DNA of 56,470 nt from Pseudomonadota bacterium. Its GTDB lineage: Bacteria > Pseudomonadota > Alphaproteobacteria > Caulobacterales > Caulobacteraceae. The translations under genes were made by a program, and so were the position numbers. The stretch lies in contig CAUJHW010000018.1 in NCBI GenBank assembly GCA_963205005.1, forward strand, positions 1 to 56,470, given 5' to 3'. This document shows positions 32,490 through 41,669 of this stretch, one piece after another (the first letter of the stretch is position 1; each line of letters starts with the position of its first letter). The notes beneath the pieces were generated by a model. It saw only the letters and a program-made list of their open reading frames with translations. It had not been told where the DNA came from and ran no database searches.

Positions 32490-34117
32490 GTGAGCCTCAC
32501 CACCACGTCGGCCGCAGCCGCCATGGCCTCGGAGTGCGTGGCGACGATGACGGTTCGTCCGCCACGGAGCGCGGTGATGCTGGCGATGATCCCGGCTTCG
32601 GCGTCCACATCAAGGTCCGCCGTCGGTTCATCCAGAAGCAGAAGGCGGGCAGGTTTGAGGCAGGCCCTGGCGAGCGCCAGGCGACGGCGTTCCCCGCCGG
32701 ACAGTCCGGAACCGCGCTCATCCAGAACCGTGTCGCCGGCTTCACTTCGCCGCGACAGGGCGGGACCGAGGCCGAACGAGATCGCCATGGCGAGCGCGGC
32801 CTCCCGGGTGACGCCGGGACCGGCCATCAGCAGGTTGTCGAGGATCGACCCGGGAATGAACGCCGGCGTCTGTCCGGCCCAGGCCGCCGGTTCGGCCGCG
32901 CCTCCAGGTCCGCCGACGCGGCTGCTTCCGATCTCCACTGACCCAGTTTCAAGGGGTGTCTCACCCAGTATGGCCGCCAGGAGGGATGACTTCCCCGATC
33001 CGGTCGGACCCAGGATCACTGTGAGGCCGCCAGCGGGCGCGACCACCTCCAGGGGACCGATCACCAGGTCGCCGAAGCGGAGCCTCAGATTGCGCAGGCG
33101 GACTTCAGGGGCCGTCGGCGCAGGCGGCTGGGGGGTTGCGACCGGCCCGACCGAAGGCGCGCCGCCCGCAAGGCTGCGCAGGCGTTCGGCCGCGGCCTCG
33201 GCCAGTTGCCGCTCATGGTAGGCGCCCGCGAGCCGGCGCATCGGCGCATAGAAATCCGGGGCCAGCGCCAGGGCAAAGAACGCGTGGCGGAAGTCCAGGG
33301 TCTCCGGCGCCCTGAACGGCAACAGCCCCAGAAGCGCGAAGCCGCAGTAGACGGCCACCAGGGCCACGGCCAGCGCAGCGAAGAATTCCAGCGCGGCAGT
33401 CGAGACAAAGGCGATGCGCAGAACCCCCAGCGTTCTCCGGCTGACCTCCTCGGCCGCCTGGGCGACCCGGGCCGTCTCGGCGGCTTCCGCCTGGAAGGCC
33501 AGCACCACGGGAAGCGCGCGCACCCGGTCCACGAAATGACCCGAGAGCCTGGCCAGGGCGTCGAACTGCCGTGACGCTTCGGCCCCGGCGGCTCCGCCCG
33601 CGAGCGCCATGATGGCGGCGAAGGGGAGGAGCGTGGCCAGGAGGATGCCGGCGCTCACCGGGCTCGCCATCGCCACGGCGGCGGCGATGAGCAGCGGCGC
33701 GATCCGCGCCTCAAGGGCCGCCGGCAGGTATCGGGTGTAGTATCCCTCGACCGCATCGACTTCGTCGACCACCGTCGCCGTGACCTCGCCGACCGACGCG
33801 GCGTCTCCGCGACGCCGACCCAGCACCGCACCCAGCACATCGCGCCGCAGCTGCGACTTCACCCGCAGGGCATGGCGGGCCGCGATCCGCGCGGACATCC
33901 AGCCCGATCCCGCGCGCAGCACCTGTCCGCCGACGAGGCAGATCAATGCCGGCAGCGTGGAATGTCCGGTCAGCATGGCGGTCAGGCCAAGGGCGAAGAC
34001 AGCGGTCCCCACCGCCCCGGCAACAGTCAGGCCGACAAGCCGCGCGGTCGGCGCGTCCGCGGCTTGCCCGCGACCTCTGAGGAAGGCCCGGCCGGGGGCT
34101 GGATCGAAAGCCGTCAT
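32486..34117 (-). CDS. cydD: CydD, ABC exporter subunit (cysteine/glutathione; bd oxidase assembly)
   Basis: A 543-residue fused permease-ATPase. N-terminal membrane segments include VGLTVAGAVGTAVFALGLTAML and the coupling RRRGDAASVGEV region; the ATPase has Walker A GPTGSGKSSLLAAILGE, signature LSGGERRRLALARA and Walker B LLLLDEPTADLD. It is the first gene of the leftward cydDC unit, overlapping cydC by 4 bp. The pair exports cysteine/glutathione to the periplasm, which is needed for haem insertion in bd oxidase. The close, divergent position to cydAB is usual. Confidence 0.9.
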   Translation of the reverse strand: MTAFDPAPGRAFLRGRGQAADAPTARLVGLTVAGAVGTAVFALGLTAMLTGHSTLPALICLVGGQVLRAGSGWMSARIAARHALRVKSQLRRDVLGAVLGRRRGDAASVGEVTATVVDEVDAVEGYYTRYLPAALEARIAPLLIAAAVAMASPVSAGILLATLLPFAAIMALAGGAAGAEASRQFDALARLSGHFVDRVRALPVVLAFQAEAAETARVAQAAEEVSRRTLGVLRIAFVSTAALEFFAALAVALVAVYCGFALLGLLPFRAPETLDFRHAFFALALAPDFYAPMRRLAGAYHERQLAEAAAERLRSLAGGAPSVGPVATPQPPAPTAPEVRLRNLRLRFGDLVIGPLEVVAPAGGLTVILGPTGSGKSSLLAAILGETPLETGSVEIGSSRVGGPGGAAEPAAWAGQTPAFIPGSILDNLLMAGPGVTREAALAMAISFGLGPALSRRSEAGDTVLDERGSGLSGGERRRLALARACLKPARLLLLDEPTADLDVDAEAGIIASITALRGGRTVIVATHSEAMAAAADVVVRLT

Positions 34118-34135
34118 ACGCCTACAAATGCATAA

Positions 34136-34160
34136 TTGCGTATCTTAGAATATATAGATA
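34136..34160. promoter_or_regulatory. AT-rich divergent cyd promoter element (degenerate operator)
   Basis: The only strongly AT-rich patch between cydD and cydA. It contains a GAATATA half-site (34148-34154) matching the right arm of operators A and C, preceded by TTGCGTAT as at 43397, but the left arm is not ATTC. An imperfect dyad TATCT-N10-AGATA (34141-34160) overlaps it. It may be a weak site for the same sensors or a -10 region; no FNR-type TTGAT-N4-ATCAA box is present. Confidence 0.35.
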
Positions 34161-34219
34161 TTGAAGCCGCTCCGCATCGGGTGTTGAATGCGGTCATTCC
34201 CATTTACCAGGTCATGACC

Positions 34220-35782
34220 ATGGACGTCGTCGAACTCTCCAGGCTCCAGTTCGCCCTGACGGCCATGTACCACTTTCTCTTCGTGCCGCTGACCCTGGGG
34301 CTGTCGTTCCTGCTGGTCATCATGGAGAGCATCTATGTCATGACCGGCCGCCCGATCTGGCGGACGATCACGCGGTTCTGGGCGACGATCTTCGGGATCA
34401 ATTTCGTGCTCGGGGTCGCCACCGGCCTGACGATGGAGTTCGAGTTCGGGACCAACTGGTCCTACTACTCCCACTACGTCGGCGACATATTCGGCGCGCC
34501 ATTGGCCATCGAGGGCCTGATGGCCTTCGTCCTCGAAGCCACCTTCGTCGGCCTGATGTTCTTCGGCTGGGAGCGGCTGTCGAAACAAGGGCACCTGTTC
34601 GTCACCTTCATGGTGGCGCTGGGCTCCAACCTGTCGGCGCTGTGGATCCTGATCGCCAACGGCTGGATGCAGAACCCGGTCGGCGCGGCGTTCAATCCCG
34701 ACACGATGCGCATGGAGGTGACCAGCTTCCGCGAGGTGCTGTTCAATCCCGTCGCCCAGGCCAAGTTCGTCCACACGGTCGCGGCCGGCTACACGACGGC
34801 CTCGGTCTTCGTGCTGGGCGTGTCGGCCATCATGCTCCTCAGAGGCAAGTGGCCGCGGGTCGCCAAACGCTCTTTCGCGGTCGCCGCCAGCTTCGGACTT
34901 GCGGCGTCCCTGTCCGTCGTCGTCCTGGGCGACGAGAGCGGCTATGCCCTCACCGACAACCAGAAAATGAAGCTCGCGGCCCTGGAGGCCATGTGGGAGA
35001 CCGAACCGGCGCCGGCCGGACTGACCGCCTTCGGCATCCCCGACATGCAGTCCCGCACCACCCATGCGGAGATCAAGATTCCCTACGTGCTGGGCCTTAT
35101 CTCGACCCGCAGTCTCGACAAGCCGGTCGCCGGAATCCTGCCCCTGGTGGCGGTCGCCGAGACCCGCGTCGAGAACGGAGTGAAGGCCTATGACGCGCTT
35201 GAGCGCCTGAAGGCCAGTCCAACCGATGTGCAGGCCCGCGCGGACTTCGAGCTCAGCCGGCGCGACCTCGGGTATGGCCTGCTGCTCAAGCGCTATGTGG
35301 CCGACCCCAGAACCGCCGACAGAGCGACCATCCAGAAGGCGGCCTGGGACACTGTTCCCAACGTGCCGGTGATGTTCTGGGCGTTCCGGATCATGGCCGG
35401 CATCGGCTTCCTCCAGGTCGCCGTCTTCGCCGCCGCCTTCGTCCTCGTCACAATGCGCCGGTTCGAGACAAGGTGGATTCTGTGGACGGCGGTAGCGATC
35501 ATGCCCCTCCCATGGATCGGTGTGGAGGCCGGCTGGATGCTGGCTGAAATTGGCCGGCAACCCTGGGCGGTCGAGGGCGTGCTGCCGACATTCCTGGGCG
35601 TGTCCAGCCTGACCGTCGCCCAGCTCTGGACGACCATCATTGGCTTCACCCTGCTTTACGGAACCCTGGCCGTGGTCGAGGTCGGCCTGATCGTGCGCAC
35701 CATCCGGCGCGGGCCCTATGCGCACCATGAGCCGCCCGCGTCTCCCGAGACGGCTGCGATCCGCCTGGCGCCGGCCGAGTAA
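34220..35782 (+). CDS. cydA: Cytochrome bd ubiquinol oxidase subunit I (CydA)
   Basis: A 520-residue membrane protein. Haem ligand His18 (E. coli His19) is in LTAMYHFLFVP, Glu98 and Glu106 in the haem b595/d site in APLAIEGLMAFVLEATF, and His185 (E. coli His186) in AKFVHTVAAGY. The C-terminal GRQPW motif is present as EIGRQPWAVEG. The long Q-loop between the sixth and seventh segments makes it the L-type as in E. coli bd-I. I start at ATG 34220, well spaced from AGGT; ATG 34214 is an alternative. It is the first gene of cydABX. Bd oxidases keep working in sulfide, which suits this island. Confidence 0.96.
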   Translation: MDVVELSRLQFALTAMYHFLFVPLTLGLSFLLVIMESIYVMTGRPIWRTITRFWATIFGINFVLGVATGLTMEFEFGTNWSYYSHYVGDIFGAPLAIEGLMAFVLEATFVGLMFFGWERLSKQGHLFVTFMVALGSNLSALWILIANGWMQNPVGAAFNPDTMRMEVTSFREVLFNPVAQAKFVHTVAAGYTTASVFVLGVSAIMLLRGKWPRVAKRSFAVAASFGLAASLSVVVLGDESGYALTDNQKMKLAALEAMWETEPAPAGLTAFGIPDMQSRTTHAEIKIPYVLGLISTRSLDKPVAGILPLVAVAETRVENGVKAYDALERLKASPTDVQARADFELSRRDLGYGLLLKRYVADPRTADRATIQKAAWDTVPNVPVMFWAFRIMAGIGFLQVAVFAAAFVLVTMRRFETRWILWTAVAIMPLPWIGVEAGWMLAEIGRQPWAVEGVLPTFLGVSSLTVAQLWTTIIGFTLLYGTLAVVEVGLIVRTIRRGPYAHHEPPASPETAAIRLAPAE

Positions 35783-35793
35783 GGACCACGATC

Positions 35794-36942
35794 ATGCAAA
35801 TCCCCCTCGACTACGAGACGCTGCGGGTCATCTGGTGGGGCCTGATGGGCGTGCTGCTGATCGGTTTCGCCCTGACCGACGGCTTCGACCTGGGCGTGGC
35901 CGCGCTCCTGCCGTTCGTCGCGCGAAGTGACGATGAGCGGCGGATGGTGATCAACACCATCGGCGCCACCTGGGAAGGCAATCAGGTGTGGTTCATCCTG
36001 GGTGGCGGCGCGATCTTCGCCGCCTGGCCCTTTGTCTATGCGGTCAGCTTCTCCGGCTTCTACCTGGCGATGTTCGCGGTCCTGGCGTCGCTGATCCTGC
36101 GTCCCGTCGGTTTCAAGTACCGCTCCAAGCGGCCGTCACGGGCGTGGCGTTCGACCTGGGACTGGGCGCTGTTCGTGGGAGGGTTTGTGCCCGCGCTGGT
36201 GTTCGGCGTGGCCGTCGGAAATGTCCTGCAGGGCATTCCCTTCCGGCTGGATGGCGACCTGCGGGCAACCTACACCGGGACGTTCTTGGGCCTGTTCACG
36301 CCCTTCACCCTGGTCTGCGGCCTGCTCTCGGTGGCCATGCTGGTCACCCACGGCGCGGCCTGGCTGACCATCAAGGCCGAGCACGGCGCGGTGCGCGACC
36401 GTGCCAGGACGTCTGGTTCGATCGCCGCGATCCTCGCCATCGTCCTCTTCGCCGCAGGCTATGCCTTCGTCGCCTTCGGCGGGCTTGGCTTCCGGACCGA
36501 TGGCGTCATCGATCCTGCGGGCCCCTCCAACCCGCTGCGGGCGGCGTCCCTGGCCGCGCCGGGCGGGTGGCTCGCCAACTTCACGACCTATCCCTGGATG
36601 TGGATCGCTCCGGTCCTCGGTTTCGCCGGCGCGGCTCTGGCCTTTGTTGGCATCCGCGCCGGACGCGAGATCCCGGCTTTCGCCGGCTCCTCGCTTTCCG
36701 CGACCGGCATTATTGCGACGGTCGGCCTGTCGATGTTCCCCTTCATCCTGCCCAGCAGCATCGACGCAAAGTCGAGCCTGACGGTCTGGAACGCCTCTTC
36801 CAGCCACATGACCCTGTTCATCATGCTGCTGGTCACCGTGGTCTTCCTGCCGATCGTGCTTGCCTATACCGCCTGGGCCTACAAGGTGATGTTCGGACGC
36901 TCGTCCGTCGGCGCACTCACCACCAACCCCGACCTTTACTGA
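35794..36942 (+). CDS. cydB: Cytochrome bd ubiquinol oxidase subunit II (CydB)
   Basis: A 382-residue multi-pass protein with the typical opening DYETLRVIWWGLMGVLLIGFALTDGFDLG and the conserved NTIGATWEGNQVWFILGGGA, FSGFYLAMF and FRYRSKRPS-type loop. It is 11 bp after cydA and 12 bp before cydX, so the three genes are one operon. It shares the fold of subunit I but has no haem. Confidence 0.95.
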   Translation: MQIPLDYETLRVIWWGLMGVLLIGFALTDGFDLGVAALLPFVARSDDERRMVINTIGATWEGNQVWFILGGGAIFAAWPFVYAVSFSGFYLAMFAVLASLILRPVGFKYRSKRPSRAWRSTWDWALFVGGFVPALVFGVAVGNVLQGIPFRLDGDLRATYTGTFLGLFTPFTLVCGLLSVAMLVTHGAAWLTIKAEHGAVRDRARTSGSIAAILAIVLFAAGYAFVAFGGLGFRTDGVIDPAGPSNPLRAASLAAPGGWLANFTTYPWMWIAPVLGFAGAALAFVGIRAGREIPAFAGSSLSATGIIATVGLSMFPFILPSSIDAKSSLTVWNASSSHMTLFIMLLVTVVFLPIVLAYTAWAYKVMFGRSSVGALTTNPDLY

Positions 36943-36954
36943 GGAGCCAGGCGC

Positions 36955-37074
36955 ATGTGGTACTTCACCTGGGTTCTGGGCCTCGGCCTCGCGGTCGCCT
37001 TCGGCATCCTCAACGGGATGTGGCACGAGTTTCACCTCGTGGACTCAGGCGATGACGGTCAGGACGACGAGTGA
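36955..37074 (+). CDS. cydX: Cytochrome bd oxidase small subunit (CydX)
   Basis: A 39-residue single-span protein (MWYFTWVLGLGLAVAFGILN then GMWHEFHLVD and an acidic tail SGDDGQDDE). The MWYF-x-WVLG opening and the L-x-AF-x-I-LN helix are diagnostic of CydX, which stabilises the haems of bd-I oxidase. A GAGG site precedes the ATG and it follows cydB by 12 bp. It is too short for routine gene calling and easily missed. Confidence 0.92.
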   Translation: MWYFTWVLGLGLAVAFGILNGMWHEFHLVDSGDDGQDDE

Positions 37075-37110
37075 CCAGGTCGGCCACTTGAGACCGGAAT
37101 CTCGGATTTC

Positions 37111-37767
37111 ATGAGCGATCGGCGAGGAGCGGGTGTCGACGCCCTGGCCATGGCCGACCTCGTCGCGCGCGCGCCGGGGGCGACGGCGTTTCGGGCCAGC
37201 GCAGGGGACGTGCTTTTTCGTCCCGAGGATCGCTGTCGCGGGTTCATCGCCCTTCGTTCGGGTGTGGTCCGTGTGGGACTGAACTCGGCGGCCGGTCGAG
37301 CGCTTGTGCTGTACCGGGTGCGGCCGGGCGAGATCTGCCTGCAGACCTTCTCCTGCCTGGCCGAGAACCGCGCCTACGCCGCCGAAGGGGTGGCTGACTG
37401 CGATCTGGAAGGGGTCATGCTGCCGCCCGCAGCTTTCGATCGGTTGATGGTCGAGGATGCCGCCTTCCGTGGACTAGTTCTCTCTTCCGTCGCCGCACGC
37501 TTCAGCGATCTCGAGGACATGGTCCAGGCGCTGGTGTTCACGGGCCTGCCTTCCCGGCTGGCAGGTGCGCTGCTGTCCGCGGCCTCGGCTCAGGGCGTCC
37601 TGCACACCACGCATGAGGCCCTGGCCGCAGAGATCGGCTCGGCCCGCGAAGCCGTCGGTCGCCAGCTGGCGCTGTTCACGCGCGAGGGACTGGTCAGGGT
37701 CCGGCGGGGCGAGATCGTGCTCGTCGATCGGGCCGGTCTGATGCGCTTGCGCGACGCGCCAGCGTGA
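37111..37767 (+). CDS. Crp/Fnr family transcriptional regulator
   Basis: A 218-residue cyclic-nucleotide-binding-fold regulator: TAFRASAGDVLFRPEDRCRGFIALRSGVVRV is the beta-roll, and the helix-turn-helix is THEALAAEIGSAREAVGRQLALFTREGLVRVRRGEIVL. It lacks the four-Cys N-terminal cluster of FNR, although Cys residues are present in RCRGF, EICLQTFSCLAE and ADCDLEG. It lies 36 bp downstream of cydX on the same strand, and may control cyd or sulfur genes; the ligand is unknown. Confidence 0.92.
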   Translation: MSDRRGAGVDALAMADLVARAPGATAFRASAGDVLFRPEDRCRGFIALRSGVVRVGLNSAAGRALVLYRVRPGEICLQTFSCLAENRAYAAEGVADCDLEGVMLPPAAFDRLMVEDAAFRGLVLSSVAARFSDLEDMVQALVFTGLPSRLAGALLSAASAQGVLHTTHEALAAEIGSAREAVGRQLALFTREGLVRVRRGEIVLVDRAGLMRLRDAPA

Positions 37768-37850
37768 CTTCGTCACAGACCGCAGGAAGGCGGGCGTGCG
37801 ATCGATCCGGTGACGCCGGCGCATCGCAGGCGAAATCGGGAGTTGTGACC

Positions 37851-38048
37851 ATGAAAACCAATGAAGGCGGCCTGGACCGTCTGCTTCGAGTGGCGGTCGG
37901 TATCGGCGTGCTGGCTCTGGCGTTCGTCGGACCCAGGACCCCGCTGGGCTATCTCGGCCTTGTGCCGCTTCTCACTGGCGCGATCGGCTACTGCCCGCTG
38001 TATGCGATCCTGAAGATCAACACCTGTGGCCTGAAGCGGGCGAGCTGA
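37851..38048 (+). CDS. DUF2892 (YgaP-like) inner-membrane protein, copy 1
   Basis: A 65-residue protein starting at ATG 37851 (MKTNEGGLDRLLRVAVGIGV), with two hydrophobic segments and the GYCPLYAILKINTC motif near the end, the usual YgaP transmembrane-domain signature. Such proteins are often paired with rhodanese domains and sulfur-oxidation genes, consistent with the location. A GGGAG site precedes it. It ends 2 bp from a convergent ArsR gene. A second copy is at 44895-45098. Confidence 0.85.
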   Translation: MKTNEGGLDRLLRVAVGIGVLALAFVGPRTPLGYLGLVPLLTGAIGYCPLYAILKINTCGLKRAS

Positions 38049-38049
38049 C

Positions 38050-38388
38050 CTAGCGGGCGTGTTGGTTGCGATAGATGTCGCACAGGGTGTCCAGCACCCT
38101 GACCGCCGCCGGGTCCGCGAGCCGATAGTAGATGGTCTGCGCCTCGCGCCGGGTGGCGACCAGGCCCTCAGCCCGCATCTTCGCGAGGTGTTGCGAGGCG
38201 GCGGTCTGAGCCAGCCCGGCGTGTTCGGCGAGCGCGCCGACCGATGCCTCTCCCTCGACCAGACGACACAGCACCAGCAGGCGCTGCTCGCTGGCAAGCA
38301 GCTTCAGCAGGCGCGCCGCGGCCTGGGCGCTGCCCGCCAGTTCAGAAATCTCCTCGGCAGACGGTCGGGCGGCGAGGTCGGTTTTCAT
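38050..38388 (-). CDS. ArsR family regulator with Cys41/Cys103 (persulfide-sensor-like), copy 1
   Basis: A 112-residue winged-helix protein: ASEQRLLVLCRLVEGEASV, LAEHAGLAQTAASQHLAKMRAEGLV and TIYYRLADPAAV are typical of the ArsR/SmtB family. Cys41 lies in LVLCRL at the position of the sensor Cys of BigR/SqrR; the second Cys, 103, is in DTLCDIY, 62 residues later rather than 66. It has no metal-site CxC motif. It is the last gene of this convergent stretch, 61 bp from the RND operon. It may respond to sulfane sulfur, but the altered spacing makes this less certain than for copy 2. Confidence 0.85.
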   Translation of the reverse strand: MKTDLAARPSAEEISELAGSAQAAARLLKLLASEQRLLVLCRLVEGEASVGALAEHAGLAQTAASQHLAKMRAEGLVATRREAQTIYYRLADPAAVRVLDTLCDIYRNQHAR

Positions 38389-38456
38389 CTGCCTAATCTA
38401 GAAGATGCGCATGCATGATCAAGCGCAGGCGCTGTCCGGAAGGTTCGTATGCGCCT

Positions 38457-41400
38457 TTATGCCGCCTTCGCCGGCAGGCTGACACCATCGTCGCGAAGCA
38501 CCACATAGATCGCCGGGATCACGAGAACCGTCAGCAGCGTGGACGACGCCAGTCCGAACAGGAGCGATATGGCCAGACCCTGGAAGATCGGGTCGGTCAG
38601 GATCACCGCCGCGCCGATCATCGCCGCCGCCGCGGTCAGCACGATCGGCTTGAATCGGATCGCTCCGGCCTCCAGCAGCACCTCCCGGAGGGGTCGCCCC
38701 CCGGTCTGACTGTGCCGGATGAAATCCACCAGCAGGAACGAGTTGCGCACGATGATACCGGCCAGCGCGATGAACCCGATCATCGAGGTGGCGGTGAACG
38801 GCGCGCGGAACAGGATGTGACCGGCCACGATGCCCACAAGCGTCAGCGGAATAGGCGTCAGGATCACCAGGGGCAGGCGGAAGCTTTTGAACTGGGCGAC
38901 CACCAGCACATAGATGCCGAGGATCGCCACGCCGAAGGCCGCGCCCATGTCGCGGAACGTGACCCAGGTGATCTCCCATTCGCCGTCCCAGAGCACCGTC
39001 GGCCGGCTCTCGTCGGTCGGCTGACCGTGCATCCGGATGTCGGGTCTGGGGACCGTCTTCCAGTCCGCGGACCTGAGCGCCTTGTCGACCGCCATCATGC
39101 CGTAGATCGGCGCCTCGTAGGCCCCGGCGAGCTCGGCCATGACCATGTCGACGTCGCGTCCGTCACGGCGGAAGATGTGCGGCGAGCCGGCTTCGACGGA
39201 TGCGGTGGCCACCTCTCCGAGCGAGACCAGCCGACCGCCGCCCGGGCCCTGCGACACTGCGACCGGCATCGCCGCCAGACCCTGGCCCCAGCTGCGGGCC
39301 GACTGCGGAAGGCGTACGGAGATTTCCAGCGGATCGCGGCCCTCTCCCCGATGGGAGTAGCCGACCACCTGGCCGCCAAGAGCGGCGGCGACTGAGTCAT
39401 GGACGTCGCGGTCGCTGACCTTCAGGGCCTCCAGCCGGTCCCTGTCGGGAACCAGGCGCAGGCCGGGGCGAGGCTGCCCGTAGCTGTCGTCGATGTCCAC
39501 GATGTAGGGGACCGAGTGGAAGGTCGCCTTGACCCGTTCGGCCACAGCGCGTCGGGTCTGGGCGTCCGGCCCGTAGATCTCGGCCAGCAGGGTCGCCATC
39601 ACCGGCGGCCCGGGCGGAGCCTCGACCACCTTGATCGCCGCGCCGGAGGGCAGGGCGAGCCCGGCGAGCTTCCGGCGCAGGTCCAGGGCGATGATGTGGC
39701 TCGAGCGCTTGCGTTCGCCCTTCTCCGCAAGGGCCACTGAAAGGTCGCCCATCTCCGGTCTGTTGCGCAGGTAGTAGTGCCGCACCAGACCATTGAAGTT
39801 GAACGGCGAGGCTGTCCCCGCATAGGCGTCGATGGCGACCACCTCGGGCAGGCCGCGCGTGATGATGGCCGCGTCCGCCAGCGCGCGCTGCGTCGCTTCC
39901 AGTGAGGCGCCCTCAGGCATGTCGAGCACGACCTGCAGCTCCGACTTGTTGTCGAAGGGAAGGAGTTTCACCGTCACCGTTCTGGTGGCGAACATGGCGC
40001 AGGCCACCAGGGTCGCGACCCCGACGCCGATCAGGAAGGTCCAGGCGGACTTCCGGGTGGCGATCACCCGGGCGGCCACCCTGCGATAGAGCGCGCCGAG
40101 CAGGCCCTCGCCGTGGTGTGCGTCGCTGGATGCAAGCGTCCTGCGGGCAAAGCGGACCATCAGCCAGGGCGCGATCACCATGGCGACGAAGAACGAGAAG
40201 ACCATCGCCGCCGAGGCGTTGACCGGGATCGGCGCCATGTAGGGGCCCATCAGGCCGGAGACGAAGAGCATCGGCAGCAGGGCGGTGACCACGGTCAGGG
40301 TGGCGACGATGGTTGGATTGCCGACCTCGGCCACGGCGTCGACAGCTGCGTCCAGGCGGGAGCGGTCGTCGGCCATCGACCAGTGGCGGGCGATGTTCTC
40401 GATCACCACGATGGCGTCGTCGACCAGGATGCCGATGGAGAAGATCAGCGCGAACAGACTGACCCGGTTGATCGTGTAGCCAAGCAGGTTCGAGGCGAAG
40501 AGTGTCAGCAGGATGGTCGTCGGGATGACCACGGCGGTGACGCCCGCCTCGCGCCAGCCTATGGCGAAGCCGATCAGGATGACGATGGAAAGCGTCGCCA
40601 GCCCCAGATGGAACAGGAGCTCATTGGCCTTCTCGTTGGCCGTCGCGCCATAGTCGCGGGTCACCGCCACGCTCAGGCTGTCGGGGAGCAGCGAACCCTT
40701 CAGCGCCTCGACGCGGGCCAGGACGGCCTGCGAGACGACGACGGCGTTGGCGCCCTTGCGCTTGGCGATGGCCAGGCTGACAGCCGGCGCCTCGCTCCAG
40801 CCCTGGCCGGCGCGGGCATAGCGCCACGCGCGCGCCTGATCCTCACGCGGCGCCTCCAGAACCCGGGCGACATCGCGGACATAGACGCTCTCGCCCTTGG
40901 TCGAGGGCAGGGCCAGCAGGCCGATCTGGGTCGCACTGGCCAGGGTCTCTCCGGCGGTGACATCGACCGCCTGCCCGCCGTTGCGAACCTGGCCCGCCGG
41001 AAAGGCCCTGTTGGCCTGGCGGATCGTGTCCATCAGCGCGCCAAGCGACACGCCATGCTGCGCCAGCCGCGCAGGATCCGGCTCGACCCGGATCTCCTGA
41101 GGGCGGCCTCCGACGATGAAGGTCAGGCCGACATCGTCGACCTTGGTGACTTCGTTGCGCAGCTTGCCGGCCAGCTCGAAGAGGGCCTGGTCGGTCCACT
41201 GGCCCGCGGCGCCCGGCTTGGGCGACAGGGTCAGCACCAGGCTGGGCACGTCATTGATCCCCCGGGTCTGGATCAGAGGTTCGGGGATGCCCGCCGGGAT
41301 GCGGTCGTAGTTGGCGCGCACCTTCTCGTGGATGCGGACGGCGGCGGCGTCCGGATCGGTCCCCACGTTGAAGCGCGCGGTGACCATTACCTGGTTGTCG

Positions 41401-41669
41401 TCGGCGAAGGTGTAGACGTGCTCGACGCCCGCCACGCTCTTGACGATCGTCTCCAGCGGCTTGCCGACCAGTTCGACGGCGTCTGGCGCTCGCAGGCCCG
41501 GCGCGGCGACCATGATGTCGACCATGGGCACGCTGATCTGCGGCTCTTCTTCGCGGGGAATGGAGACCAGCGCCAGAAGGCCGACGGCGATGGCGGCCAG
41601 CAGGAACAGGGGAGTCAGCGGCGAGCGGATCGTCGCCCGGGTGAGCCGTCCCGAAAGGCCGAGGTTCAT
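38457..41669 (-). CDS. RND efflux transporter permease (AcrB/CusA superfamily)
   Basis: A 1070-residue inner-membrane transporter of the resistance-nodulation-division superfamily, with N-terminal LSGRLTRATIRSPLTPLFLL, a periplasmic domain, and the transmembrane charged motif FSIGILVDDAIVVIENIARHW. Repeat symmetry is visible in the C-terminal half, with SMIGFIALAGIIVRNSFLLVDFI. The closest look is to the HAE/uncharacterised RND group seen near sulfide genes, not to a heavy-metal CusA (no obvious Met-Met cluster). It overlaps the adaptor by ATGA; a TolC-type channel is at 45104. Substrate unknown. Confidence 0.93.
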   Translation of the reverse strand: MNLGLSGRLTRATIRSPLTPLFLLAAIAVGLLALVSIPREEEPQISVPMVDIMVAAPGLRAPDAVELVGKPLETIVKSVAGVEHVYTFADDNQVMVTARFNVGTDPDAAAVRIHEKVRANYDRIPAGIPEPLIQTRGINDVPSLVLTLSPKPGAAGQWTDQALFELAGKLRNEVTKVDDVGLTFIVGGRPQEIRVEPDPARLAQHGVSLGALMDTIRQANRAFPAGQVRNGGQAVDVTAGETLASATQIGLLALPSTKGESVYVRDVARVLEAPREDQARAWRYARAGQGWSEAPAVSLAIAKRKGANAVVVSQAVLARVEALKGSLLPDSLSVAVTRDYGATANEKANELLFHLGLATLSIVILIGFAIGWREAGVTAVVIPTTILLTLFASNLLGYTINRVSLFALIFSIGILVDDAIVVIENIARHWSMADDRSRLDAAVDAVAEVGNPTIVATLTVVTALLPMLFVSGLMGPYMAPIPVNASAAMVFSFFVAMVIAPWLMVRFARRTLASSDAHHGEGLLGALYRRVAARVIATRKSAWTFLIGVGVATLVACAMFATRTVTVKLLPFDNKSELQVVLDMPEGASLEATQRALADAAIITRGLPEVVAIDAYAGTASPFNFNGLVRHYYLRNRPEMGDLSVALAEKGERKRSSHIIALDLRRKLAGLALPSGAAIKVVEAPPGPPVMATLLAEIYGPDAQTRRAVAERVKATFHSVPYIVDIDDSYGQPRPGLRLVPDRDRLEALKVSDRDVHDSVAAALGGQVVGYSHRGEGRDPLEISVRLPQSARSWGQGLAAMPVAVSQGPGGGRLVSLGEVATASVEAGSPHIFRRDGRDVDMVMAELAGAYEAPIYGMMAVDKALRSADWKTVPRPDIRMHGQPTDESRPTVLWDGEWEITWVTFRDMGAAFGVAILGIYVLVVAQFKSFRLPLVILTPIPLTLVGIVAGHILFRAPFTATSMIGFIALAGIIVRNSFLLVDFIRHSQTGGRPLREVLLEAGAIRFKPIVLTAAAAMIGAAVILTDPIFQGLAISLLFGLASSTLLTVLVIPAIYVVLRDDGVSLPAKAA

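Noticed and set aside
34118-34219. FNR-type anaerobox in front of cydA
   Set aside because: I searched by eye for TTGAT-N4-ATCAA in the divergent region and did not find it, so oxygen control by FNR cannot be claimed.
34145-35728. A 527-codon open frame antisense to cydA
   Set aside because: The haem ligands of CydA are all present on the sense strand; the reverse frame has biased composition only.
38389-38420. Overlapping short palindromes (ATGCGCAT, GCATGC, ATGCAT) before the first ArsR gene
   Set aside because: They overlap each other and do not combine into a single longer dyad; no match to operators A or C.
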